DNA of 64,000 bases from Ancylomarina longa (lineage in GTDB: Bacteria; Bacteroidota; Bacteroidia; Bacteroidales; Marinifilaceae): positions 148,646 to 212,645 of the forward strand of contig NZ_RJJX01000003.1 of assembly GCF_003996985.1 (NCBI RefSeq). Reading direction: 5' to 3'. Position numbers and translations under genes: made by a program. The notes under the pieces are model-generated. The model made no database searches. It was not told the origin of the DNA and saw nothing but the letters and a program-made list of their open reading frames with translations. Each line of letters opens with the position of its first letter. Within the stretch, counting starts at the first letter, position 1. Below, piece after piece: positions 34,529 through 44,125 of this stretch.

Positions 34529-36793
34529 TTAAAATCTAAATCCTAATTTCACATTAATATTTCTTCCGGGATTGTAATAATTCAATGGTTTCAGACTTGA
34601 CAGATGATCTATATATTCTTCGTTGAATAAATTATCGGCGCTAAGCAATAAATTTGCCTGATATTTACCCAATTTAAAGTCAGAACCAAGTTGAATTCCA
34701 ATTAAATCATAGGCTTTAGTTTTTGTCTCGAATTGTGCCGGATTGTTTTGATCGAAGGCATGTTTCCATGACAATTTCAAGAATGGGGCATGGAAAATAT
34801 TGTTTCCTTTACCAAATAGACGAAGTGAAGTATTAAGCTTGTGTTGCGGAATAAATGGTAATCTTTCTCCATCATCCTGTTTGGCAATTACCATAGCAAA
34901 ATCGGTATGGAATTTTAAGTAAGGTAAGGGAGCGATATTAACAGCTATTTCCCCTCCATACAATTTTGCATCTTGCTGCCCGTATTTATATACAAATCCA
35001 CTTCCTTCGGGAGCTGGTTCATTGCTAGGTGCTAAATTGATGTAATTATAGACTTTATTATAGAACCAGGATAGGTCAATATTATGATTGTGTGTATGAT
35101 AATGAATTCCCAAATCGGATTCCAGACTTTTTTGTGGATCGAGATTAGCATTACCTTCCTCAAAACGATTTCCATGTAAACCATGCTGGGAAAGCTCTGC
35201 CAAATTTGGAGCCCTATACCCGGTAGCAAAATTGGTGCGTAAAAGTAAACTTTCCGATAAATTAAAAGTAGCTCCTAACGAGGTATTTAAGTTGTTGAAA
35301 TTTCGATTAATCGAAACAATTCTCTCTTCGGATCCAGTTTGTGATGATGAATGCGTATGTCCTCCGGCTTCTTGTTCCGGCACATATAGCTTACGATGAT
35401 CATACCGTAATCCAAATTGAAGCGCTACTTTGTTGATTTTCTTCTTAATTAAAGAGAATACTGAAAAATCATCTATTTGTGCATCGGGTATAATATGATT
35501 CGGAGCATCCTGATTGGTATTAGATTGGTGCATACCTTGCAAACCAATTAGAAAATCAGAACCCATTGTGCATGGAAAATACAATTTAGCATCGTATGTA
35601 AATGTTTTTAAATCCATATCTACCAATCGAAAAATTTCAGATTTGGGATCACCATTTAACCTGCGTTGATTAAATTGATATGCTGCATTTAATTCCAGTT
35701 TATAATCTCCCAAGAATAAACGGTTTCTGGATGAAATCATCTGTTGTGTTAAATCCTGATACCATGCATGGCTTTTTCTATTTTCTGTATTTACCAATCC
35801 AATAGATTTGCCATTCGTCATACCAAGTTTGGGACTTAAATAGTCGTAGTATAATTTAAAACTACCAAAGTCCTTAATTATTCCTAGTCCCAATTGTAAG
35901 CCTTTGGAATTAAATCGTGTATTAGGAATATAGTTTCCTTCTCCATCTTTATAATCCTTATGCGATTGCTGATTTACACGTATCATCCAAAATCTTTCTT
36001 TTTGTGAGGATTTCACCCCTACATTCGTACTATATCCATGCGTCACACTATGATATTCATTTGTGAAATCCGCATTTAGTGTATTTGCCGAAGCTGGTTT
36101 TTCGCGTAAAATATTAATAACACCACCCATGGCATCCGATCCGTATAGCAAGGAGGCGGGTCCTTTAATTACTTCGATATGATCCGCGCCCTGATCGTTT
36201 ACTAAAAAAGGATGGTCTGGCGAAAACTGGAAATTTTCCAATCGTACTCCGTTATTTAGAAATATGATATTATTTAAAGATAAGCCACGAATAACCGGGG
36301 TGCTTACTCCCGGACTTCTGGAAATAATGTCCACTCCGGGAATACTTGCAAGTTTTTCACCCATTGATGGAGAAGACAATAGTTTTAATTCAGCTTTAGG
36401 CAGAACAGAGATTTTGATTGAATTTTCGTGTTGTGCCGAAGGAAAACCACCAGAAACGACTACATCTTGCGTAGTTACTGAAGTAAAAGGCATACGAATA
36501 TTCATTTTCGATTGTGTTTTCTTAATATCGATGGTTTTAATAACCGTTTCGTATCCAACAAAAGAAAACTGTACTGTAATTCTCCCTTTAGGTAGATTTT
36601 CTAAAAGATATTTTCCATTTGCTGTACTTGCGGTACCTTTCTGCAATTCAGGAATAAAAATACTTACCCCCGGAAGAGAAGCACCATTATCAAAATCTGT
36701 AATGCAACCACTTAATTTATTGTTTTTAGTTTCATTTAGTCCGTAAGTAAATTGCGGCAATAATAATAGTATTGCCAATATATATCGTATCAT
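34529..36793 (-). CDS. TonB-dependent outer-membrane receptor, ZnuD/metal-type
   Basis: The ATG at 36793 gives 754 residues starting with a proper signal peptide (MIRYILAILLLLPQFTYG). An upstream ATG at 36883 adds 30 residues without signal character, so it is not used. A carboxypeptidase-regulatory-like domain (about 25-105) is followed by a plug (about 115-230) and a 22-strand barrel ending in aromatic Phe. A His-rich loop (GGHTHSSSQ, about residue 480) and the ELSQHGLHGNRFEEGN segment resemble ZnuD-type zinc/heme receptors. Metal uptake is inferred. A small His-rich exported protein gene lies 407 bp upstream on the same strand. Confidence 0.88.
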   Translation of the reverse strand: MIRYILAILLLLPQFTYGLNETKNNKLSGCITDFDNGASLPGVSIFIPELQKGTASTANGKYLLENLPKGRITVQFSFVGYETVIKTIDIKKTQSKMNIRMPFTSVTTQDVVVSGGFPSAQHENSIKISVLPKAELKLLSSPSMGEKLASIPGVDIISRSPGVSTPVIRGLSLNNIIFLNNGVRLENFQFSPDHPFLVNDQGADHIEVIKGPASLLYGSDAMGGVINILREKPASANTLNADFTNEYHSVTHGYSTNVGVKSSQKERFWMIRVNQQSHKDYKDGEGNYIPNTRFNSKGLQLGLGIIKDFGSFKLYYDYLSPKLGMTNGKSIGLVNTENRKSHAWYQDLTQQMISSRNRLFLGDYKLELNAAYQFNQRRLNGDPKSEIFRLVDMDLKTFTYDAKLYFPCTMGSDFLIGLQGMHQSNTNQDAPNHIIPDAQIDDFSVFSLIKKKINKVALQFGLRYDHRKLYVPEQEAGGHTHSSSQTGSEERIVSINRNFNNLNTSLGATFNLSESLLLRTNFATGYRAPNLAELSQHGLHGNRFEEGNANLDPQKSLESDLGIHYHTHNHNIDLSWFYNKVYNYINLAPSNEPAPEGSGFVYKYGQQDAKLYGGEIAVNIAPLPYLKFHTDFAMVIAKQDDGERLPFIPQHKLNTSLRLFGKGNNIFHAPFLKLSWKHAFDQNNPAQFETKTKAYDLIGIQLGSDFKLGKYQANLLLSADNLFNEEYIDHLSSLKPLNYYNPGRNINVKLGFRF

Positions 36794-37199
36794 GTTGCTA
36801 CTATATTGTCTTAAACTTGTAAAATAATGAGATGTTAAATGATATAGGACAATCCAATTTATAAGAAGACGGATTTTTTGCATAAATCCTCCATTATTAA
36901 GTCTTGAATAGCAGATTGAGATTTCTTCTGCAATAAATTATAAGCACAATTTCGAAGCCGGAAAAAATTGAATTGCCTGCGCTTAATACATCTAAAGCCA
37001 TAAGAGGTAGAAGTTTACAAGCTTGTCGTCAATTAATTTTACTTATTCAAAATAAGCCGCCAAAATCTTCTTAAAAAAGATTGGTTTGTGATTGATGTTG
37101 TTTAAAATTATTAGGATTTTCGAGAGTAATGGGTTGATTTTAGAAGAAAAGCTAATTTTGATGTATAGCTAAAATTATGGTATAAATTACTCTGAATTT
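36794..37199. other. Intergenic leader of the TonB receptor gene
   Basis: About 400 AT-rich bases upstream of the receptor start. No gene and no exact TAnnTTTG box on the minus strand were found. A Zur or Fur-type operator was looked for by eye without a clear palindrome. Confidence 0.45.
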
Positions 37200-37529
37200 T
37201 TAAACAACTTTATTAAAAAAATGAATAGGAGGTGCTCTCAGACTGTATCCATATGCTCTCTCATAGCATGAATTTAAAGGAGACTTTGTTCTATAAATAT
37301 GATATTCAAATTCTGCAACAGGAGGTACACTAATTATTTCTGCAGTAGTGAAGAAGAAATAATCGAAAATCTGAATTTGACAGACTTCCGTAAAGCTATC
37401 GGAATGATCAAAAATAGAATGATGTTCATGGTTGGGGAACATCATATGTTGACTCTTGATTAAAATTGGCAGGATAAAGGCCAATGACAAGAACCATGCA
37501 AGTATTTTATGTTTTTTATCTAAGATCAT
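37200..37529 (-). CDS. Small His-rich exported or membrane protein
   Basis: The 109-residue protein has one N-terminal hydrophobic segment (about 8-26) followed by a His/Met-rich stretch (HMMFPNHEHHSIFDHSD, about 28-44) that could bind metal. The tail has SLRAPPIHFF. It is the next minus-strand gene upstream of the TonB metal-type receptor, which supports a shared metal role. No named family is recognised. A strong promoter match ends only about 8 bp before the start codon, so the mRNA may be nearly leaderless. Confidence 0.7.
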   Translation of the reverse strand: MILDKKHKILAWFLSLAFILPILIKSQHMMFPNHEHHSIFDHSDSFTEVCQIQIFDYFFFTTAEIISVPPVAEFEYHIYRTKSPLNSCYERAYGYSLRAPPIHFFNKVV

Positions 37530-37536
37530 TCAAAAA

Positions 37537-37567
37537 CAAAAGTATTGAATTATTGATAAGCAACAAA
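37537..37567 (-). promoter_or_regulatory. Promoter of the His-rich protein gene
   Basis: On the minus strand TTTG (37564-37567) is followed after 19 bp by TACTTTTG (37537-37544), a full Bacteroidota consensus match. Transcription should begin within a few bases of the start codon at 37529. Confidence 0.55.
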
Positions 37568-37591
37568 AAAAGCTGTTGTATTTTTCAACAG
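37565..37591 (-). terminator. Terminator of the SRPBCC gene
   Basis: A 6-bp stem (CTGTTG/CAACAG) with a 7-nt loop is followed on the minus strand by CTTTTTTTG. Its T-run overlaps the -33 element of the next promoter, so terminator and promoter are interlocked. Confidence 0.7.
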
Positions 37592-37611
37592 TTTTTGATT
37601 CATTTTTAATA

Positions 37612-38109
37612 TTATTCCAGATTTTGAATCATATGATATGGAATTTGTGTAAGTCCCTCAGCCAACTGGTCGATTCCTTTTTCCAATTTCTTTTTAAGCA
37701 TCATTTTCATCATCGGATTTAATTCGGCATGTACCGTTAATTTTATTCTGGTGTCATAAGCGTCTTTTTCAACCAATTGAATCCAAATATAAAATTCGAA
37801 AGGAGTTCTACCATAACCAGTCATTTTTAATGTCTTGTTCTGTTCTTTTTCAACGAACTGTAGTCCCGCTTCTCCAAAGCCTTTGATCACGAAAGTGCAA
37901 TTGTCTTCGGTTGCATCCCAATGCTCGATATGCTCTTTAATGTTTAGTTTTTTCTTAGTTTGTGCTTCAATCTGCTCCTGAATTTGAGGATTGTCCGCAG
38001 CCATCTCAAATACTTTTGCAATTTTCCTGAAATCTGAAAGGAAATCATACACATTTCCAACGGTATGCGGAATCTTTTTTACCTCGCTAATTATTTTTGT
38101 TGTTGCCAT
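37612..38109 (-). CDS. SRPBCC-fold (START-like) protein
   Basis: The 165-residue protein has the helix-grip pattern of the SRPBCC superfamily: a strand-rich N-terminus (VKKIPHTVGNVYDFLSDF), central strands, and a long C-terminal helix (KKLEKGIDQLAEGLTQ). Such proteins bind hydrophobic ligands in the cytosol. No ligand or enzyme motif is visible. It follows pyrE on the same strand after a terminator, so it probably has its own promoter. Confidence 0.8.
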   Translation of the reverse strand: MATTKIISEVKKIPHTVGNVYDFLSDFRKIAKVFEMAADNPQIQEQIEAQTKKKLNIKEHIEHWDATEDNCTFVIKGFGEAGLQFVEKEQNKTLKMTGYGRTPFEFYIWIQLVEKDAYDTRIKLTVHAELNPMMKMMLKKKLEKGIDQLAEGLTQIPYHMIQNLE

Positions 38110-38132
38110 TTAACTTTCTTCTTGTAGAATAT

Positions 38133-38167
38133 AAAAGAGGGTATTCTACTACGAATACTCTCTTTTT
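38133..38167 (-). terminator. Terminator of pyrE
   Basis: An A/T-flanked hairpin with perfect GTATTC/GAATAC core, extended by GAG(G)/(T)CTC pairs and flanked by A-run and T-run. It can act on both strands, but only the minus-strand pyrE ends here. Confidence 0.75.
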
Positions 38168-38195
38168 ATTAATTTATTTTAATGAGAAAATGAGC

Positions 38196-38828
38196 TTACA
38201 AACTCCAGTTTCCCGGATCTTTTCTCCATTTTTTTAATTGATCAACATCTCCAGATTTTACGTATCCAATTTCTTGAGCGCGGTCAATCATGATATTATA
38301 ATCGCTTAAAGTATCCAATTTACAATTAGCTTTAGTGAAATTATCTTGAGCAGTTTTAAAACCATAAGTGAAAATAGCTACCATTCCTAAAACTTCGCAA
38401 CCTGCTTCTCTTAAAGCCTGAACAGCTTTGAGACTACTTCCACCAGTAGAAATTAAATCTTCAATTACCACTACCTTTTGTCCGGCTTTTATTTCACCTT
38501 CGATCAGATTGGTCATTCCATGAGTCTTTGCCGAGGAACGAATGTACACCATTGGAAGGTTCATTTCCTCTGCAACCAAGGCTCCTTGCGCTATGGCACC
38601 GGTTGCAACACCTGCAATTACCTCTACCTCCGGATATTTTTCTTTTACTGTTTCAGCAAATGCTTTTTTGATATAGGTTCTTACTTCAGGGTAGGAAAGC
38701 GTTTTACGATTATCACAATAAATTGGTGATTTCCATCCCGAAGCCCAGGTAAACGGGTTTGTTGGTTCTAGTTTTATTGCTTTTATTTGCAACAAATATT
38801 CAGCGACTTGTTTAGCTGTATTTTGCAT
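38196..38828 (-). CDS. pyrE: Orotate phosphoribosyltransferase
   Basis: The 210-residue enzyme makes orotidine 5-phosphate from orotate and PRPP in pyrimidine synthesis. The PRPP motif VVVIEDLISTGGSS (about 118-131) and the N-terminal FTWASGWKSPIYCDNR are diagnostic. It lies divergent from the Nudix gene with a 92-bp gap that must contain both promoters. Confidence 0.95.
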   Translation of the reverse strand: MQNTAKQVAEYLLQIKAIKLEPTNPFTWASGWKSPIYCDNRKTLSYPEVRTYIKKAFAETVKEKYPEVEVIAGVATGAIAQGALVAEEMNLPMVYIRSSAKTHGMTNLIEGEIKAGQKVVVIEDLISTGGSSLKAVQALREAGCEVLGMVAIFTYGFKTAQDNFTKANCKLDTLSDYNIMIDRAQEIGYVKSGDVDQLKKWRKDPGNWSL

Positions 38829-38920
38829 TCTTTCAATGGATTTATGGATTGTTAATAGAATTTAAAACACGGGGATTCAAACCATTATGTTTTCCTACAC
38901 CTTGTAAAAATCTATCGCAA

Positions 38921-39520
38921 ATGTATAAAGTATTTTTTAAAGATCGACTTATTTTTTTAGGGGATAAGAGTGAAAGTCTTAATTTCCACGGAATGGTATA
39001 TGCCTGGATGGAGGGAGACTCTTTGGAGGGGCTTATTCTTCAGTTCGACGAAGACGAGCAGATGGAAGCGATTTTTATTGTTGGCGAGGACCAGGAACAA
39101 TTATTTGAACACTTTAAATCGTGTTTTAAATATATCGAAGCAGCAGGAGGAAAAGTTTTTAATTCAGATAAACAAGTATTGGCAATTTATCGATTAGAAA
39201 AATGGGATTTACCAAAAGGCAAGGTGGAAAAAGGAGAATCTGTTGAAGAAGCTGCCGTTCGCGAAGTAGAGGAGGAGTGTGGTATTTCCGATCTAAAAAT
39301 CCTAAAAGAACTGAATTCCACCTATCATACCTATTGGATGAAAGGCAGGTTTGTTTTGAAAAGAACCTATTGGTACGAGATGGCTTATAATGGCTCGGAA
39401 AAATTAGTTCCGCAAACCGAAGAAGATATTCAGGAGGTAAAATGGCTTTCGTCCGATAATTTAGATGTGTTAAAGTCGAATACCTACACTTCTATCCTGG
39501 AGGTGATAAATGAAAATTAA
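38921..39520 (+). CDS. Nudix hydrolase
   Basis: The ATG at 38921 gives 199 residues. The ATG at 38849 lies near the pyrE start and adds an unrelated leader, so it is rejected. A Nudix box, GKVEKGESVEEAAVREVEE followed by ECGI (about 104-126), matches GX5EX7REUXEEXGU. Residues 1-90 form an extra N-terminal domain with no recognised family. It should hydrolyse a nucleoside diphosphate-linked substrate that cannot be predicted. It is 16 bp before an AraC-type gene. Confidence 0.88.
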   Translation: MYKVFFKDRLIFLGDKSESLNFHGMVYAWMEGDSLEGLILQFDEDEQMEAIFIVGEDQEQLFEHFKSCFKYIEAAGGKVFNSDKQVLAIYRLEKWDLPKGKVEKGESVEEAAVREVEEECGISDLKILKELNSTYHTYWMKGRFVLKRTYWYEMAYNGSEKLVPQTEEDIQEVKWLSSDNLDVLKSNTYTSILEVINEN

Positions 39521-39536
39521 TTTGTAGCATATTGTT

Positions 39537-40406
39537 ATGAAAACTTTCCATTTCAAAAGAAAAGCCTGTGGTGTAGAGTTATCGATGAATATGGGAACCT
39601 ACGATCATTTTCCATCTGATTATGCAACTGGTGAGATGCATAATACGGATTATTTTGAGATATTAATATTCTCAAAGGCAAATGGATATATGATATTAGA
39701 TCAAAAACATATTAATTTAAAGGATCGTTTAATTATTTTCATTTCTCCATTTCAGCGGCGGCAATGGTTTCTAAATTCTAACGATATTCATGCGGAATAT
39801 CTCATTTTTCAAGAGGACTTTTTAAATGATTTCTTTTCCGATAAACTCTTCACTTTTCGCTTGCAGTATTTCTACCAATTGCAAACACCCTTGGCATTAA
39901 ATGCTAATGATGTGCTGTTTGATAAAGTAAAAAGAATCAATCAGGAAATTAAAGAAGAGCTGTTGGATTATAAATGTGATAGTGAACACCTGATTCGTTC
40001 CTTGCTCTATTTTTTGCTTATCCGAATTAATCGTGATTATGCTTTACATTATCAATTGGACACTAAAACTCAAATAAATAACTACGCATATCAATTCAAG
40101 CAATTGTTGGAAAAATACATATGCGAGAAACAAAGAACAGAGGATTATGCTGAGTTGATGGGAATCAGTAGGATAACATTGAATAAGGCAGTTAAAATAC
40201 AATTTAATCTTACAAGCAGTCAGTTGATAAAAGATCGATTACTCTTCGAAATCGAAAATTTACTTATCTATTCTGAACTTTCCATTAGTGAGATATCCGA
40301 AAAATTGAATTTCTCCGAAGCAAATCATTTAAATCGATTTTTCAAACATCAAACCGGACTAACACCTTTAATTTATCGACAAGATTATCAGAATGGTAGT
40401 TTATAA
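39537..40406 (+). CDS. AraC-family transcription regulator
   Basis: The 289-residue protein has an N-terminal ligand or dimerisation domain (about 1-170) and a C-terminal double helix-turn-helix (about 190-285) with TEDYAELMGISRITLNKAVK and SISEISEKLNFSEANHLNR followed by FFKHQTGLTP. It regulates unknown genes. It lies 16 bp after the Nudix gene, so it may be co-transcribed with it, and 117 bp before the isochorismatase-like gene. Confidence 0.92.
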   Translation: MKTFHFKRKACGVELSMNMGTYDHFPSDYATGEMHNTDYFEILIFSKANGYMILDQKHINLKDRLIIFISPFQRRQWFLNSNDIHAEYLIFQEDFLNDFFSDKLFTFRLQYFYQLQTPLALNANDVLFDKVKRINQEIKEELLDYKCDSEHLIRSLLYFLLIRINRDYALHYQLDTKTQINNYAYQFKQLLEKYICEKQRTEDYAELMGISRITLNKAVKIQFNLTSSQLIKDRLLFEIENLLIYSELSISEISEKLNFSEANHLNRFFKHQTGLTPLIYRQDYQNGSL

Positions 40407-40523
40407 TTTTATTTTGGTAAGAATTATAAGCTCTTTTTAATCGAATTTTGTATTGTAAATTTTATTCAATTAAACGTGGATGCTCATGTAATTTGAGTTT
40501 TTCCAAATTAAAAATTGTATGTT

Positions 40524-41066
40524 ATGAGTAAAGCATTGGTATTAGTGGATATTCAAAATGATTATTTCTCAAATGGAAAAATGGAGTTAGTTGGCATGGA
40601 AGCAGCCGGGCAAAATGCTAATATGATTTTACAGAAGTGCAGAAAAGAAAAGCTGTCAATTTTCCATATTCAGCACATTGCATTAGATCTGAATGCTCCA
40701 TTTTTTATTCCGGAATCTTTGGGTGTTGAAATACATGAGATGGTTAAACCATTTGAAGGGGAGATAATTGTAAAGAAAAATTATCCTAATAGTTTTCGGG
40801 AAACAACTTTGCAGAATCATCTCCGGGAGAATGGGATTGATGAACTAGTTATTTGTGGTTCGATGAGTCATATGTGTATTGACACAACTGTCCGAGCTGC
40901 TTTTGATTTGGGGTATAAATGTACTTTGATAGAAGATGCTTGTGCAACAATTGATATGGATTTTAAAGGTACTAAAGTTGAAGCATCAAAAGTTCACGCC
41001 TCTTTTATGTCCGCTTTATCGTATCCTTTTGCACATGTAATTAGTACAGAGGAGTACTGTAAATAA
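40524..41066 (+). CDS. Isochorismatase-family cysteine hydrolase
   Basis: The ATG at 40524 gives 180 residues. A TTG 9 bp earlier is also in frame but less likely. The catalytic triad of the family is visible: Asp in LVDIQNDYF, Lys in IVKKNYPNSF and Cys in GSMSHMCIDTTVRAA. Relatives are nicotinamidases, amidases and ureidohydrolases, and the substrate is unknown. The stop is 2 bp from the stop of the convergent redoxin gene. Confidence 0.9.
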   Translation: MSKALVLVDIQNDYFSNGKMELVGMEAAGQNANMILQKCRKEKLSIFHIQHIALDLNAPFFIPESLGVEIHEMVKPFEGEIIVKKNYPNSFRETTLQNHLRENGIDELVICGSMSHMCIDTTVRAAFDLGYKCTLIEDACATIDMDFKGTKVEASKVHASFMSALSYPFAHVISTEEYCK

Positions 41067-41068
41067 AA

Positions 41069-42472
41069 TCAGTTCTTCAAAGCTTTCCGTGCTGCATCTC
41101 GGGCAATTCTGATAAATTCTAATTGGATATTTTCTTTAGGCCCTGCAGCCGGAGCTTTTACAATGTTTCCTTTTGGATCTATAAGAATATAGGTTGGAAA
41201 GGCCTTCACATTATATTTTTGTATTAATTGTTGCTGATTGCCAAGATAGATAATTGGCCAGCTATATTTGTTTTTAGAAACAAAATCATAGTAATGAGTC
41301 ACATCCCAATCGCATGCAATACTTAGAAATTCAATTTGTGCTCCAAAGCGATCTTTCAGTTTAGTTATTTCCTTAAAATCCTGCACGCATGGAAAACTTT
41401 GGGTGTTACAGAAATTAAGATACAAGTATTTCCCTTTGTAATTTGCCAATTTGTAATTGCCAATAGAGAAATCGGGAGCAGGATAATTTTTTTGAAGATG
41501 TGTTATTGTTGCAATATAATTAGCGCATAGATTTTGATTGTATTCTATCATGCTTGAATTTTTAATATCCTTTAAAATCTCCAGTGTTTTTTCTCGTCCG
41601 ATAAATTTGCGGCTATAGGAATCAAATATTGAGGTAGCAATAATCATTTCCCGAAACTGCATATTTGCATAGGCAGGATATTTTGCCATTAAGGCTGATA
41701 TTATCGGAAAAGAAGGTTTCGTTTTCATCGCCCGGTTTAAGGCAGTGATTTCTTTCTGATTAAAATATCCATTCAGGAAATTACCATATTGCTTTTTGTA
41801 GAGGCTCAGGTAAGCTGGATTATTTAATTGGATTTCTTTATGGTTAAAATATTTTTCTTCTATAAAGTTGAAGGCATTTGGATTAGCCAAAAACTCCAGA
41901 AATCCTATTCGATAATGCAAGTAATCCTGAAAAAATACATTTTTTTCAGATTTATATTCTGATTTTAATTGTTGGATAAATGCAATTCCTGCAGATCTTT
42001 CTTTTTTGCGATAAATAAACCCAAATTTCTGATTGATAAAAGTATCCATGCTGTCGTCCAACTTGCGAATCAGCATGTTTAATTCATTTGAACCTGCATT
42101 CGCAACACCAAGCATTAACTCGTCGGGCTCAAAGTAAGGGTTTAATTTTTGTGCCGGACTTAAATCTTTTCTGGGCGGGAACTTTAATTCATATTCTTTT
42201 TCAGGCTCCAAATACAGAAATCCTTTGTATATCCCCAAAGGAATAAAAACCAATTTAGTGTTATCTAATTGTAGTTGAATTTCAAATTTTCCGTCATCAT
42301 TTACCGTAAAATCGAGCATCTTTTTTGGCGTGAAAGTAAATGCATCTTCATGATACATGATTGTAAGATGAGCACCGGCATAAGTTGGTGCACTTCCAAT
42401 GATCTTAACATTTTGAGCAATAGAAATGTTGATATTAGCAAAAATTACTGTCAGGAAAATAAGAATTCTCAT
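41069..42472 (-). CDS. Exported redoxin-domain protein with a single active-site-type Cys
   Basis: The 467-residue protein has a signal peptide (1-19, ending SIAQ), an N-terminal DUF4369-like beta domain (about 22-105), a helical middle and a thioredoxin-like C-terminal domain (about 330-460). The CXXC position reads C355-NTQ-S359-F-P-C362, so the first Cys is Ser and only C362 remains, plus a shifted C355. Classical thiol exchange is therefore doubtful. The cis-Pro loop KAFPTYILIDPKG is kept. Its upstream neighbour is a serine hydrolase gene (23 bp), probably in one operon. Confidence 0.85.
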   Translation of the reverse strand: MRILIFLTVIFANINISIAQNVKIIGSAPTYAGAHLTIMYHEDAFTFTPKKMLDFTVNDDGKFEIQLQLDNTKLVFIPLGIYKGFLYLEPEKEYELKFPPRKDLSPAQKLNPYFEPDELMLGVANAGSNELNMLIRKLDDSMDTFINQKFGFIYRKKERSAGIAFIQQLKSEYKSEKNVFFQDYLHYRIGFLEFLANPNAFNFIEEKYFNHKEIQLNNPAYLSLYKKQYGNFLNGYFNQKEITALNRAMKTKPSFPIISALMAKYPAYANMQFREMIIATSIFDSYSRKFIGREKTLEILKDIKNSSMIEYNQNLCANYIATITHLQKNYPAPDFSIGNYKLANYKGKYLYLNFCNTQSFPCVQDFKEITKLKDRFGAQIEFLSIACDWDVTHYYDFVSKNKYSWPIIYLGNQQQLIQKYNVKAFPTYILIDPKGNIVKAPAAGPKENIQLEFIRIARDAARKALKN

Positions 42473-42495
42473 TCGGATATAACTTGAGGTTTATA

Positions 42496-43641
42496 CTATT
42501 GAAGTATTTTTAATGCGATATCAACATACTTGGGAATATCCATCGTAATCTGACCCGCCTTTTGTTTGTCTTTTAATTTACCAAAACGTACTACTACCGC
42601 ATTTTTCTCCGCAATACTGTAAATATATTGTCCTAGGTGACCACGCATATAAGGGATATTCATATTCTTATAAGGAAGAATCCAATATTGAAATCCATAA
42701 AAGTCTAAAGGTTTGGTTTGTTCTTCGTTTAAAAGATAGGAGGCAGCTTTAGTGGCTTCTTTAAGGTAGCTTTCGGATATCAGTTGTTTCCCATTCCAAT
42801 TGCCATGATTCAGTACCAGTTGCCCAAAACGAGCGGCATCTCTGGCGTTGGTGTTAAAACAACAAAATGCTTTTTCATCTCCATCTTTTTTATCCACACT
42901 CCACAGGGCTGTTTGAGTCGCCTGGAGAGGTTTCCAAAGTTTTTCTTCGGCATATTTAGAAATGGTTTCCCCGGTAGCTGCTTCAACAATAAAGGAAAGC
43001 AATTGGGTATTTCCGCTCTGATAATGAAATCGGGCTCCGGGTTTTTCAGCGAGGTGTTGTTGGGTAGCTACTTCCCGTAATTTTTTGCCGTAATAAGCTT
43101 TTGTGGTAATGGAAAAAGGACTGCTATATGCCTCATCCCAATCTAAACCAGAACTCATGGTTAAAAGGTTTCGGATGGATATTTTTCCTCTATTATCTCC
43201 AGAAAATTCAGGGATATATTTTCCAATACGATCATCTACCGAACCAATTTTTCCTTCATCAATAGCAATTCCAATTAATAAGCTAACAATGCTTTTAGTA
43301 GCCGAAAAAATATTGGAATGCGATGTGCTGTTATATCCGTCCCAATATTCTTCGTATAAAATTTCCCCATTTTGAATAATCAGATAGGCAACTGTTTCGT
43401 GATTTTCTAAATAGGCTCGATCAACAGAATCTAATTGATAGTGATTGTAAGAATCCGATTCTTCCCAGTCTTTGCCATCCTTTACGTTTACCGAATTATT
43501 TTCAAAAATTTTATAATCGTCGATATTGGCATACCAGTATACCAAGCTTGTGCGTAAGTAATTGGGAGCAAGAATCATCCATAGGGCAGCTACTATCGCA
43601 AATACAATTAAAATTTTGACAATTCTGGGGAGTTTATTCAT
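42496..43641 (-). CDS. Beta-lactamase class C-like serine hydrolase
   Basis: The 381-residue protein has an N-terminal membrane segment (about 8-26) and a penicillin-binding-like fold with SATKS (Ser-x2-Lys, in NIFSATKSIVSLLIG), a Tyr motif (HYQSGNTQLL) and a His-x-Gly (RGHLGQY). It may be an esterase, peptidase or D-aminopeptidase. Antibiotic hydrolysis cannot be claimed. It overlaps coaD by 8 bp, so the two are translationally linked. Confidence 0.88.
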   Translation of the reverse strand: MNKLPRIVKILIVFAIVAALWMILAPNYLRTSLVYWYANIDDYKIFENNSVNVKDGKDWEESDSYNHYQLDSVDRAYLENHETVAYLIIQNGEILYEEYWDGYNSTSHSNIFSATKSIVSLLIGIAIDEGKIGSVDDRIGKYIPEFSGDNRGKISIRNLLTMSSGLDWDEAYSSPFSITTKAYYGKKLREVATQQHLAEKPGARFHYQSGNTQLLSFIVEAATGETISKYAEEKLWKPLQATQTALWSVDKKDGDEKAFCCFNTNARDAARFGQLVLNHGNWNGKQLISESYLKEATKAASYLLNEEQTKPLDFYGFQYWILPYKNMNIPYMRGHLGQYIYSIAEKNAVVVRFGKLKDKQKAGQITMDIPKYVDIALKILQ

Positions 43642-44125
43642 TATTTGAGGGCTTTAGTTGATAGGCATTGGGATCTGTTACTATTGGAAGAAATTGGGAG
43701 GCGTCGCCACCATGTCGAATAATATCACGAACAATGGTTGAGGTAATCATAGTATGCTCCGGAGTTGTCAATAGGAAAATAGATTCCAGATCATGCGCCA
43801 ATTTTTTATTGATTTGGGCAATTGCTCTTTCATACTCGAAGTCTGCAGCTGTTCTTAAACCACGTAGAATAAAGCTCGCATGCTTCGATTGGCAATATTT
43901 TACCGTAAGTCCGCCAAAGGTTTCCACTTCAATCTTAGGGTTGTGGTGAAAAGCTTCCTTAATCCATTGTATTCTTTTCTCAATAGGAAAAAATTGTTTT
44001 TTCTCGGCATTATAACCTATGGATATAATAATCTTATCAAACAAAGGCAAAGCCCGGGTAACAATAGATTCGTGACCAACAGTAAATGGGTCGAAAGACC
44101 CCGGAAATATAGCAATACGTTCCAT
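43634..44125 (-). CDS. coaD: Pantetheine-phosphate adenylyltransferase
   Basis: The 163-residue enzyme catalyses the fourth step of coenzyme A synthesis. It has the nucleotidyltransferase start FPGSFDPFTVGHESIV, the Arg-rich motif LRGLRTAADFEYE and the C-terminal MITSTIVRDIIRHGGD. Length matches the family (about 160). It overlaps the downstream serine hydrolase by 8 bp and has a gene-poor 650-bp region upstream. Confidence 0.95.
   Translation of the reverse strand: MERIAIFPGSFDPFTVGHESIVTRALPLFDKIIISIGYNAEKKQFFPIEKRIQWIKEAFHHNPKIEVETFGGLTVKYCQSKHASFILRGLRTAADFEYERAIAQINKKLAHDLESIFLLTTPEHTMITSTIVRDIIRHGGDASQFLPIVTDPNAYQLKPSNNE

Noticed and set aside
36794-36883. Upstream ATG for the TonB receptor gene
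   Set aside because: It places 30 residues before a perfect signal peptide. The ATG at 36793 is preferred.
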